This document shows positions 8,144-15,635 of a DNA stretch of 31,073 nucleotides, in pieces. The notes under the pieces are model-generated. The model was not told where the DNA came from, searched no databases, and worked only from the letters and a program-made list of their open reading frames with translations. Source of the DNA: Erysipelotrichia bacterium (lineage in GTDB: Bacteria; Bacillota_I; Bacilli_A; Erysipelotrichales; Erysipelotrichaceae); the NCBI GenBank assembly GCA_009929095.1, contig SABF01000001.1:1-31073 (forward strand). The letters run 5' to 3'. Within the stretch, counting starts at the first letter, position 1, and every line of letters begins with the position of its first letter. The position numbers and the translations under genes were made by a program.

Positions 8144-8543
8144 CCACGAAATTTGCCAACAGTCTTTTGGCAGTCTCCAAAATAAATAACGTTGCTGCCT
8201 TTGGTGCCAAACGGTTTTGCGGAGGATGAAACATTCTCTGCACTTCATGATAAACCTGTCGGTCTGCCATTTGTTGGTGTGCCTGCGATGCTCAATTGCG
8301 AAAGATCATTTCATGTTATCCGCTGCTTCTTATGAGATGTTCAAATCAGTCTTTTGCATAATTCAAAACCTCAACAGCTTCTTAATTGAATTTCCGTCAA
8401 CCTAGTACGGCTTAAGTCAAACCGTTTATACAGGCTTGGGGTGACATGTTATACTGGGTACAAAATTTTTAGTTCCTGCATTTGTAACATAGATGCAGGG
8501 CGCATAAATTTTATATAATACGATTGAGATTTGTAGAGATGAT
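8144..8543. other. 400-bp stretch without an intact gene
   Basis: No intact gene was found. One frame (8186-8335, plus) is open for 49 codons between a TAA and a TGA and reads like protein (…DETFSALHDKPVGLPF…), but it has no start or Shine-Dalgarno and I cannot identify it. It may be a decayed gene fragment. The 3' half carries an inverted repeat and an AT-rich segment with TATAAT at 8514-8519 ahead of the hydrolase gene; no matching -35 was found. Confidence 0.5.
8475..8499. repeat. Perfect inverted repeat upstream of the hydrolase gene
   Basis: CCTGCAT (8475-8481) and ATGCAGG (8493-8499) separated by 11 bp, 45 bp before the hydrolase start. The spacing of half-sites fits a dimeric repressor operator; a leader hairpin is the alternative. 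There is no direct evidence for either. Confidence 0.4.
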
Positions 8544-9281
8544 ATGAAGATTATTGAATATGGAAAAGAAAACTCGGCAGTAATTATGCTTCTGCATGGC
8601 GGTGGCTTGTCTTGGTGGAATTATCGTGATGAAGCAAATCTGCTGAAGGATAATTACCACGTTGTACTGCCAGTTTTGGATGGCCACGCAGACAGTGATA
8701 CTCACTTTACGACGATTGAAGACAATGCTAAAGAACTCATCAGCTATATTGACGAAAACTTTGATGGTAAAATTTTAGCCATCGGTGGATTATCTCTTGG
8801 GGGGCAAGTTCTCGTTGAAATGCTTTCGCAAAGAAGCAATATATGCAGATTTGCAATCATCGAAAGTGCCTTAGTCATACCTATGTCATTGACAGCATCA
8901 TTGATTGCTCCGACATTCGGGATAAGTTACGGACTAATTAAGAAAAAATGGTTTTCTGAAATGCAATTTAAGTCATTAAGAATTCAAACAGAACTATTTG
9001 AGGATTATTACCGTGACACCTGCAAAATACAAAAACAAGATATGATTCGCTTTCTGAAATCGAATTCTTCTTATATTGCGAAGCCGGAGCTGGCCAATAC
9101 AAAAGCTAAAGTTACTATTATTGTAGGTGGTAAGGAGCAGAAAATAATGCAGCGCTCTGCTGAAATCTTACATAACACAATTCCCAATAGCAAATTGATA
9201 ATTTTCAATGAGTATTTTCACGGTGAATTAAGTCTCAATTATCCGAACGATTATGTGAACTTGTTAATCCACTTTCTTTAG
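8544..9281 (+). CDS. Alpha/beta-hydrolase fold protein
   Basis: A 245-residue single-domain alpha/beta hydrolase; the substrate cannot be told from sequence. Seen: an HGGG oxyanion motif near residue 18, the nucleophile elbow GGLSLGG with Ser84, and a C-terminal histidine (His226 in FHGEL). The usual Asp on the strand before the histidine is not obvious; Glu198 in GGKEQ is the best candidate acid. A hydrophobic lid-like segment lies at about 110-135. The Shine-Dalgarno is poor (GTAGAGATGAT). Codons are visibly more AT-rich than in neighbouring genes and no partner gene is adjacent, which suggests an acquired single gene. An esterase or lysophospholipase-like activity is possible but is inference only. 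Confidence 0.85.
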   Translation: MKIIEYGKENSAVIMLLHGGGLSWWNYRDEANLLKDNYHVVLPVLDGHADSDTHFTTIEDNAKELISYIDENFDGKILAIGGLSLGGQVLVEMLSQRSNICRFAIIESALVIPMSLTASLIAPTFGISYGLIKKKWFSEMQFKSLRIQTELFEDYYRDTCKIQKQDMIRFLKSNSSYIAKPELANTKAKVTIIVGGKEQKIMQRSAEILHNTIPNSKLIIFNEYFHGELSLNYPNDYVNLLIHFL

Positions 9282-9338
9282 ACATGTGACCCCTTGGCTG
9301 CTTTTCGGGGCTAGCAGAATAATCTGTATAAGTGATAA

Positions 9339-9367
9339 CGCCCTACTGATTTTAAGTCAGCAGGGCG
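9339..9367. terminator. Hairpin between convergent hydrolase and cls genes
   Basis: CGCCCT-a-CTGA paired with TCAG-c-AGGGCG around a 7-nt loop, about 58 bp after the hydrolase stop. No T-run follows on either strand, so termination is uncertain; it sits where a bidirectional terminator would be expected. Confidence 0.4.
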
Positions 9368-9387
9368 ATCATCCTTATGGGAGGGGC

Positions 9388-9425
9388 GCTGATGCAGAGT
9401 CTTTTTTTTGTGCTACTACATCAGC
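9388..9425. repeat. Inverted repeat straddling the cls stop codon
   Basis: GCTGATG (9388-9394) and CATCAGC (9419-9425) flank 24 bp containing eight T residues on the plus strand. The right arm includes the last codons of cls. It could fold in the cls mRNA 3' end, but it is not a textbook terminator because the T-run lies in the loop. Confidence 0.3.
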
Positions 9426-10945
9426 GGTGCAAAGAAACGAATCACACTGCGAAGAGCTTTCTTGCCGAATGACACCTGCTGAACATCTTCAAGTGTTTCC
9501 TCCTGGCTAACAGCAGCTGTTTTCAGGAAATCCTCTTTGATGATCTTTGCAGTCTCTTTGGAAAAGATCAGACAGCCGCATTCCAAATGATGCACTAGAG
9601 ATCGATAATCAAGATTGATTGTTCCGACGGTCGCTTCTCGATCATCCGAAACAAATACTTTAGAGTGAATGAATCCAGGTGTATATTCATAGATCTTTAC
9701 ACCTGCTTCAATCAGCGGTGCATAGTGTGCCTGCGTTACGATATGCACATACCACTTATCTGCGACATGCGGAGTAATCAGCCTGATATCAACACCTCTT
9801 CTGGCCGCAATGCACATCGCATTCATCAGCTGATAACTGATGATCAGATATGGGCTTTCCATGTAAATATAGTCATGAGCCTGATTGATCATGTTCATGT
9901 ATACTTCTTCGCCAATATTGTGATCATCAAGCGGAGAATCCCCATAGGGATGAACATAGGCATCTGATTTTGCAAACTCTTCCGGATGATATACATGAGG
10001 AAGATACTGACTCAGATCCTCTGATATGTTATTAATGAACTGCCAGGTATCCATGAAGAGAATCAGGAGATTTTCTACACCATCTCCTTCAAGCCGCACC
10101 GCAGTATCTTTCCAGTGACCATGCTTTACGATGGCATTGATATATTCATCCGCAAGATTCAAGCCTCCAGTATAGCCAATATAGCCGTCTATGATCGTGA
10201 TCTTGCGATGGTCTCGATTGTTATGAAATATGGAAACAGTCGGTGAGAATCGATTGAATACCTTAGCTTTAATGCCGTAGGAATTCAGTGTTTTCTCATA
10301 ATGATTGGGCAGTGTCTGAATACATCCAATATCATCAAAGCATACCCGCACATCTACACCTTCAGAAGCCTTCGTTTTCAATACTTCAAGAATGGCATCC
10401 CACATTTTTCCTTCCTGTATAATGAAATACTCCATAAAGATGAAATGCTTTGCATTGGCAAGATCTTTTAATAGATCCTGCCAGAATATTTCTCCAAGCG
10501 GCTCATATTTTACTGAAGTATTTCCATGCAGAGAAAGGCCGGTTGTATTGTAGAGGTACGAAGACTGTGAACGCAGATCTGGATCTTGTAATTCATCAGC
10601 GATCGGATTTCTGTTTTTAAGTTTGTTCTGATTCTGATATACACATTCTGCTTCTTTAATTTTCTGCTTGGAAAAATGCGGGTTTCGAAACAGCAGATAT
10701 ATAATTCCGCCAAGCGGTACTACCAGAAGAATCAGGGTAAGCCATGGCAGCTTGAATGCCGGATCTTCATATTTTGATACCAATACAAAGAACATGACTA
10801 CTCCGATCACTTCAAATATTCCATAGATGATAGAGAACTTATCAGCAAACCCATTCAGAAGCTTAATGAACATCCATATCTGAAGAATAATCAGTACTGC
10901 ACATACAGCAACTCTTGAAAAAATTGCCGATAAAATCTTTCTCAT
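9416..10945 (-). CDS. cls: Cardiolipin synthase (PLD superfamily)
   Basis: A 509-residue membrane enzyme that joins phosphatidylglycerol molecules to form cardiolipin. Seen: two or three hydrophobic segments in the first 95 residues, including a PLDc_N region ending GGIIYLLFRNPHFS, then two phospholipase-D repeats each with an HKD motif: HRKITIIDG near residue 243 and HSKVFVSDD near 425. The length is normal for the family. The start at 10945 has GAGGTG upstream. It is monocistronic on the minus strand and convergent with the hydrolase gene. A minus-strand TATAAT at 10965-10970 lies 20 bp upstream without a clear -35. The call is firm; there is no sign of decay. Confidence 0.95.
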   Translation of the reverse strand: MRKILSAIFSRVAVCAVLIILQIWMFIKLLNGFADKFSIIYGIFEVIGVVMFFVLVSKYEDPAFKLPWLTLILLVVPLGGIIYLLFRNPHFSKQKIKEAECVYQNQNKLKNRNPIADELQDPDLRSQSSYLYNTTGLSLHGNTSVKYEPLGEIFWQDLLKDLANAKHFIFMEYFIIQEGKMWDAILEVLKTKASEGVDVRVCFDDIGCIQTLPNHYEKTLNSYGIKAKVFNRFSPTVSIFHNNRDHRKITIIDGYIGYTGGLNLADEYINAIVKHGHWKDTAVRLEGDGVENLLILFMDTWQFINNISEDLSQYLPHVYHPEEFAKSDAYVHPYGDSPLDDHNIGEEVYMNMINQAHDYIYMESPYLIISYQLMNAMCIAARRGVDIRLITPHVADKWYVHIVTQAHYAPLIEAGVKIYEYTPGFIHSKVFVSDDREATVGTINLDYRSLVHHLECGCLIFSKETAKIIKEDFLKTAAVSQEETLEDVQQVSFGKKALRSVIRFFAPLM

Positions 10946-10997
10946 AGAATCACCTCACAGCATAATTATAAAGCCTGTTCAAGTGCAATCTTTCAGC

Positions 10998-11372
10998 CTT
11001 ATTGTGGACAATTACGAAGATATCATTTATTTGTGGATAATGATCACTTTTTTCTGACAGTTCTATATAAAATCAATATGAAATCAATTATTTTTCCACA
11101 ATCGTTCCACATATAGAAAGTTTCAGTTATCCACAATTGTGGAAAACTGTGGATTGTTCTAAAAATCTCATATTTATCGCTTATTTTAATGTTGATAATT
11201 TGTTGAAAGATCAGATCTGCTATCAAGTTATCAACATTTTTTTCAGTTTTCCACAATGGGGATAATTATATCCACATTTTATCCACATTTCATTTTGTGG
11301 AAAGATGTGGATAACTCAATCATAAGTGATAAATATTGAAGTATTGAATCTATCTTGATTGTGGACAAATTT
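10998..11372. other. oriC: oriC, upstream DnaA-box cluster
   Basis: An AT-rich gene-free segment between cls and dnaA packed with DnaA boxes. Perfect TTATCCACA boxes: 11032-11040 (minus), 11127-11135 (plus), 11279-11287 (plus) and 11306-11314 (minus). One-mismatch boxes lie at 11003-11011 and 11360-11368 (TTGTCCACA, minus), 11092-11100 and 11247-11255 (TTTTCCACA, plus), 11138-11146 (TTTTCCACA, minus), 11228-11236 (TTATCAACA) and 11268-11276 (ATATCCACA). This corresponds to the upstream subregion of bipartite Bacillota origins and probably also autoregulates dnaA. Confidence 0.92.
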
Positions 11373-11413
11373 TTTTGCCACAATTTTCTTCTTTCCTTTA
11401 TTTAATTTACCGC

Positions 11414-11419
11414 TAGAAT
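11414..11419 (+). promoter_or_regulatory. Possible -10 box of dnaA
   Basis: TAGAAT (one mismatch) 60 bp before the dnaA start, just downstream of the last DnaA box of the cluster. No good -35 was found, so confidence is low. Confidence 0.3.
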
Positions 11420-11479
11420 AGTAATGCACTCTCTTTTATTCAGCATCATTCAGCCGGGAGTTCACTGGAGCAAATTCAT

Positions 11480-12871
11480 ATGAGTATAAACAAAGATCAA
11501 TATCTTTCCGATATCTGGAAGCGCGTTATCAATTACCTTCTGGAACATCAGAATGTATCGCCGGAAATCATCGATACATTCTTTCATGACACTTATCTGT
11601 ATGAAATAAATGATCAGAAGGCAATTGTTGTCACCCCTAATATTGTCTCCAGAGAAATTGTCGGACATCAGAGTGACATGATCCAGGCTGCACTGGTAGA
11701 TCTTCTTGATATTGATGCACCATTTTTCATGGAGATTATTCAGCAGTCTGAATTAAGCTCTATGCAAAAAAAGATGACGCCGGAAACATATGAAATGATT
11801 GCTGAGGCAGAAGATGATCCGGAATTTCAATCCATGCCGATTCAGCCTGACCGAACCTTTGATAATTTCATTGTCGGTGACTGCAATCGGGAATCTCAGG
11901 CTGCAGCACTGGCATGTGCATATAAGCCTGGTACAGCATTCAATCCATTGTTCATCTATGGTAACAGCGGTTTAGGAAAGACCCATCTCCTCATGGCAAT
12001 CGGCAACTATGTCAAAAAGACCTATCCAACTAAAAAGATATACTATATCGAATCACTGAAGTTCGTAGATAAAGTGGTCAAAGCAATTCAAAATAACCGT
12101 ATCGATGCGTTCAAACAGTTTATATGTTCCATGGATGTGCTGCTGGTAGATGATATTCAGTTTCTAGCCGGCAAAGAGAAGTCTCATGAAATATTCTTCT
12201 CTATCTATAACGAACTGTTTAATAATCATAAACAGATCTGCATTGCTTCCGACCGGCAGCCTAAGGAAATCAAAGGTCTGGAAGAACGGCTGATTACCAG
12301 ATTCTCCAGTGGTCTTTCAGTAGGAATTGATTCTCCTGAATTTGAAACCTCGCTTGCAATTCTGAGATCAAAAATAAAAAACAGCGGCAATGATATCAGT
12401 GATATGGATGAACAGGGACTTGCTTATATCGCCTCTAACTTCTCAGGAAATGTCAGAGACCTGGAAGGTGCATGGAATCGGGTTCTCTTCTATTCTATTA
12501 TGTTTCAGAAAGACGGCGGATCCATTAAATTCGAGACGGTAGTGAATGCACTGAAGAATCAGGCAGTTGTTTCTGACAAAACAGGTTTATCACCGAATAA
12601 GATTATAAAATGTGTCGCAGATTATTATGGACTGACCAGACAGCAGGTAACAGGAAAGACCAGAACCAAGAACATTGCAAATGCCAGACACATTTCCATC
12701 TATCTTTGCAGAAAACTGCTGAATCTCTCCTATATCAGAATCGGAGATGAATTTGGCGGCAGAGATCACTCCACCATCATCAGCGCCTGTATGAAAGTTG
12801 AAAAACAGATGAAATCAGACTCTGCAATGAATACAGCACTTGAAGAAATAGAAAGACTGATTGTTAATTAA
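11480..12871 (+). CDS. dnaA: Chromosomal replication initiator DnaA
   Basis: A 463-residue full-length DnaA, the AAA+ ATPase that binds DnaA boxes and melts oriC. Seen: an N-terminal domain I (1-80), a short linker, the AAA+ core with Walker A GNSGLGKTH at about 160-168, Walker B LLVDDIQFLAGK near 222 and sensor/arginine-finger region ERLITRFSSGL, then domain IV with the DNA-binding signature GGRDHSTIISA near 426. The start at 11480 is preceded by CTGGAG at an acceptable distance. DnaA boxes lie on both sides, the arrangement expected for oriC. Nothing is unusual in the protein. Confidence 0.98.
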   Translation: MSINKDQYLSDIWKRVINYLLEHQNVSPEIIDTFFHDTYLYEINDQKAIVVTPNIVSREIVGHQSDMIQAALVDLLDIDAPFFMEIIQQSELSSMQKKMTPETYEMIAEAEDDPEFQSMPIQPDRTFDNFIVGDCNRESQAAALACAYKPGTAFNPLFIYGNSGLGKTHLLMAIGNYVKKTYPTKKIYYIESLKFVDKVVKAIQNNRIDAFKQFICSMDVLLVDDIQFLAGKEKSHEIFFSIYNELFNNHKQICIASDRQPKEIKGLEERLITRFSSGLSVGIDSPEFETSLAILRSKIKNSGNDISDMDEQGLAYIASNFSGNVRDLEGAWNRVLFYSIMFQKDGGSIKFETVVNALKNQAVVSDKTGLSPNKIIKCVADYYGLTRQQVTGKTRTKNIANARHISIYLCRKLLNLSYIRIGDEFGGRDHSTIISACMKVEKQMKSDSAMNTALEEIERLIVN

Positions 12872-12889
12872 CCACAGCTTCCCACATAT

Positions 12890-12990
12890 TTATCAACATC
12901 ATATCAACATCACAAGTGTTAGAATTATGTGGTAACTATGCATTCAAATTGAGTTATCCACATTCTCCACAGCCCTAATAGTAGTAATAA
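12890..12990 (+). other. oriC: oriC basal unwinding element: DnaA boxes plus DnaA-trios
   Basis: Between dnaA and dnaN: TTATCAACA (12890-12898) and ATATCAACA (12901-12909), then tandem boxes TTATCCACA (12954-12962) and TTCTCCACA (12963-12971) directly abutting, then GCCC (12972-12975), then five consecutive DnaA-trios TAA TAG TAG TAA TAA (12976-12990). This order (tandem boxes, GC cluster, trios) is the bacterial core origin described in B. subtilis, where DnaA filaments load onto single strands. Strand opening would be expected at and just beyond the trios, towards dnaN. Confidence 0.9.
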
Positions 12991-13028
12991 GCTTATAAAA
13001 CATAAAGACTCGCAAAGGAGACCAGAAC

Positions 13029-14159
13029 ATGAATTTCAAAATTTCTAAAACAAGATTCTATGAAGCACTGCAGACAGCAGCCAGAGCTATTTCTCCCAAT
13101 TCTCCAGTTCCAGCATTATCCGGTCTGTTAATTCAGGCAGAAGGCAGTCAGCTGATCATTACCGGAAGCGATGCTGATATTTCCATTCAACTGGTTCTTT
13201 CAAATGATACAAATAAGGACCTGGAACTTTCCATTATGGAAGAGGGATCAGTTGTGATTGATTACCGCTATCTTCTTGAGATTGTCAGAAAAATTGAATC
13301 TGCTGAAGTTAATGTTGAAATCATTGATGGAACTCTTAGCAGAATTTCTGCCGGCAAAGTAGAATTCAAAATCAATGGATACAGACCTGAAGATTATCCG
13401 CCAATAGATTTTAAAAAACCAGAAAATCAGTTTGAAATAAAAACCTCTGATTTTACTGAGATGATTGATGAAACTTCTTTTGCGGCCAATACAAAAGATA
13501 CACGTCTGATTTTAACCGGAGTCAATTTAAAATCTGACGGAGAACATCTGATTTGTACAGCGACTGATTCCTATCGCCTGGCTAGAAAGATTCTTAACAT
13601 CAATGTACCTGCATTTAATGTGACAGTTCCTGCTAAGAGCATCAATAGTGTCAGAGCAGTCTTTACAGATCCGGAAGCAGCTCTGAACGTTTGTCTGGAT
13701 GATAAAAAAGTTATGTTTACTGATGGCAGTATCGTTATGGTCTCGAAGATTCTTGATGGATCATTTCCAGATACTGATCGGCTGATTCCATCTCAGTTCA
13801 GTTATTCTCTTCTGATTAACAGAAGAGCGCTGATCTCCGCGGTAGATATATCCAGTTTTATCAAGAACGACAATATGATGATTGTAAGGATGCAGCTGAA
13901 TAATGCTGAGGATATTACAATTTCAAATAAGTCCCAGGAGATTGGTGAGTATCATCAGGAACTGATTGCTGAGAAGTATGAAGGAGAGCCTCTGGATATT
14001 TCCTTCTCCGGATCCTATGTCATCGAAGCAGCCAGAACGATGTCAGAAGACAATATTCTGATTAAATTCACCGGTGATATGAAACCATTTATCATTACAA
14101 ATGAGAATGGAGACGACTCTCTGCTGCAGCTTGTTCTACCAGTTCGTACATATAACTGA
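13029..14159 (+). CDS. dnaN: DNA polymerase III beta sliding clamp
   Basis: A 376-residue beta clamp, the ring that tethers DNA polymerase III and other enzymes to DNA. Seen: three repeated clamp domains of about 120 residues, the conserved TDSYRLA in domain 2 and a C-terminal LVLPVRTYN close to the canonical hydrophobic-pocket MPVR ending. The start at 13029 has AAAGGAGA upstream. It follows dnaA with 157 bp between, the space being occupied by the unwinding element. A strong terminator follows, so dnaN is separated from the recF operon. Confidence 0.97.
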   Translation: MNFKISKTRFYEALQTAARAISPNSPVPALSGLLIQAEGSQLIITGSDADISIQLVLSNDTNKDLELSIMEEGSVVIDYRYLLEIVRKIESAEVNVEIIDGTLSRISAGKVEFKINGYRPEDYPPIDFKKPENQFEIKTSDFTEMIDETSFAANTKDTRLILTGVNLKSDGEHLICTATDSYRLARKILNINVPAFNVTVPAKSINSVRAVFTDPEAALNVCLDDKKVMFTDGSIVMVSKILDGSFPDTDRLIPSQFSYSLLINRRALISAVDISSFIKNDNMMIVRMQLNNAEDITISNKSQEIGEYHQELIAEKYEGEPLDISFSGSYVIEAARTMSEDNILIKFTGDMKPFIITNENGDDSLLQLVLPVRTYN

Positions 14160-14179
14160 TGATTATCTAGAAATATATC

Positions 14180-14222
14180 AATAAAGCCTCAAAATCACCT
14201 CGATTCTGAGGCTTTATTATTC
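14180..14222 (+). terminator. Terminator after dnaN
   Basis: Twelve-bp stem (14180-14191 with 14207-14218) with an additional AATC/GATT inner pairing, followed by a short T-rich run. It is a strong hairpin. Because the outer stem is AATAAAGCC/GGCTTTATT it has A/T tracts on both sides and could work in both directions. Confidence 0.8.
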
Positions 14223-14298
14223 CTTTTATTAAGTGTAGCTAATAGCAATACTGAAATGCTGAAAAAGCCCTTAAAATAAGCATTTTCAATATATTATA

Positions 14299-14307
14299 TG
14301 GTATAAT
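14299..14307 (+). promoter_or_regulatory. Extended -10 promoter of the rlbA-recF-gyrB-gyrA operon
   Basis: TGGTATAAT: a perfect -10 hexamer (14302-14307) with the TGn extension, and no clear -35, as is common for extended -10 promoters. An imperfect inverted repeat (TGAAATGCT … AGCATTTTCA, about 14262-14288) lies just upstream and could be an operator. Confidence 0.6.
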
Positions 14308-14346
14308 AATAAGGCAGTTTCCAGATGAAAATCAGGGGGTAGAGAG

Positions 14347-14547
14347 ATGTCACCAATCAGTACAGAATACATTAAGTTGGAACAGTTTCTGAAACGCATC
14401 GATCTGGTTCCCACTGGCGGCCAAGCCAAGATATTCATCTTGGAACACGACATTGAAGTCAATGGTGAGAAAGAGCAGAGAAGAGGAAGAAAACTGTATC
14501 CGGGAGATGAAGTTAAGGTTGATGAAAAACTTTATAGGGTCAAATGA
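14347..14547 (+). CDS. yaaA: S4-domain protein RlbA/YaaA
   Basis: A 66-residue small S4 RNA-binding protein always found between dnaN and recF in Bacillota; in B. subtilis YaaA (RlbA) has been linked to ribosome assembly. Seen: an S4 fold across residues 8-60 with LEQFLKRIDLVPTGGQAK and VNGEKEQRRGRKLYPGD. The start at 14347 has AGGGGG upstream. The stop overlaps recF (ATGA). It is the first gene after the extended -10 promoter. The size and place are typical; the function is known only by family. Confidence 0.92.
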   Translation: MSPISTEYIKLEQFLKRIDLVPTGGQAKIFILEHDIEVNGEKEQRRGRKLYPGDEVKVDEKLYRVK

Positions 14548-15635
14548 TCGCTGAAGAACTTCATCTGAAAAATTTCCGCAGCTATGAATCCTGCAGTATT
14601 TCATTTTCAGAAGGAATGAACATCATCACCGGAAACAATGCGGCTGGCAAGACGAATCTTCTTGAGAGTCTGGTATATCTCTCACTGACGAGATCACATC
14701 GAATCAATGATGACAGTCAGCTGATCCATTATGGAACAAAGTATGCACAGATAAGCTGCAGTTTCAAAGATGGCATTGAAAAGAAAATCAGTGCATTGAT
14801 CAGACCGGATGGAAAAACACTGCTGATAGAAAAGCAGCCGGTTAAGCGCAGCAGTGAATTTGTTGGAATGCTCAATGTCGTTCTATTTGCACCTGATGAT
14901 CTGGGAGTATTTACAGATGCACCAAGAGCTCGCAGAAGAATCATGAATCAGGAAATCACCAAAATCTCACCGAAGTACCTTGCTGCATTGACTGACTATC
15001 AGAATCTTCTGAAAGAGAGAAACAGTCTTCTGAAGAACAGCATGCCTGATGGAAGAATGCTGGAAGTACTGGATGCACAGATGATTCAGAAGTCAGCAGT
15101 AATCATCCAGGCAAGAAAAGCATTTGCAGTCGGCATCAGTCAGTATATGAAACCGCAGTACATGAATCTCTCTGATGAAGATACAGACTGTCGGCTGAAG
15201 TATGTATCCTGCATTGATACTGACGAATCAGATGTGAAACAGCAGCTTGAACGCATGTATTTTGACAGCCGACAGCGTGATATTGAAAATCATGTTACCG
15301 GCTTTGGCATTCATCGGGAAGATCTGATCTTTGAATTGGATCACCGCGGTGTGACAGAACATGCCAGCCAGGGTCAGAAGAGAATGATGATGCTGGCATT
15401 CAAGATGAGCCTGCTGCAGTTTATTGAAGACGCATCCAAAAAGAAAGCAGTATTTCTTCTGGATGACGTACTGTCGGAACTGGATCGAAACAGACAGCAA
15501 AAACTTATTGAACTGACATCAGGAAAATGGCAGTGCATTATTACCGCTACAGAACTTCCAGCTTATCTGAAAATGAATTCTATTAAAGAATTCAGAATCA
15601 GAGATGGAAAGATTGAGACAGGAGGCAGTGAATGA
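14544..15635 (+). CDS. recF: DNA replication and repair protein RecF
   Basis: A 363-residue SMC-like ATPase that, with RecO and RecR, loads RecA on gapped DNA. Seen: Walker [10 protein letters not shown] at residues 30-38, the ABC signature region [14 protein letters not shown] near 273 and Walker [13 protein letters not shown] near 303. It overlaps yaaA at its start and gyrB at its end by four bases each, so translation of the three is probably coupled. RecR, its partner, is encoded at the right end of the window. No anomalies. Confidence 0.97.
   Translation: MIAEELHLKNFRSYESCSISFSEGMNIITGNNAAGKTNLLESLVYLSLTRSHRINDDSQLIHYGTKYAQISCSFKDGIEKKISALIRPDGKTLLIEKQPVKRSSEFVGMLNVVLFAPDDLGVFTDAPRARRRIMNQEITKISPKYLAALTDYQNLLKERNSLLKNSMPDGRMLEVLDAQMIQKSAVIIQARKAFAVGISQYMKPQYMNLSDEDTDCRLKYVSCIDTDESDVKQQLERMYFDSRQRDIENHVTGFGIHREDLIFELDHRGVTEHASQGQKRMMMLAFKMSLLQFIEDASKKKAVFLLDDVLSELDRNRQQKLIELTSGKWQCIITATELPAYLKMNSIKEFRIRDGKIETGGSE

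Noticed and set aside
8186..8335. Assignment of the start-less frame to a MoeA-like KPVxGLPG element
   Set aside because: Only a few residues resemble the motif and flanking residues do not follow; left unidentified.
8425..8455. MerR-type promoter (TTTATA … TATACT) before the hydrolase
   Set aside because: The hexamers are poor and the spacing does not fit a 19-bp MerR layout with a dyad; no merR gene is nearby.
9286..9510. 74-codon plus-strand frame downstream of the hydrolase
   Set aside because: Poor composition, no Shine-Dalgarno, and it runs antisense into the end of cls.
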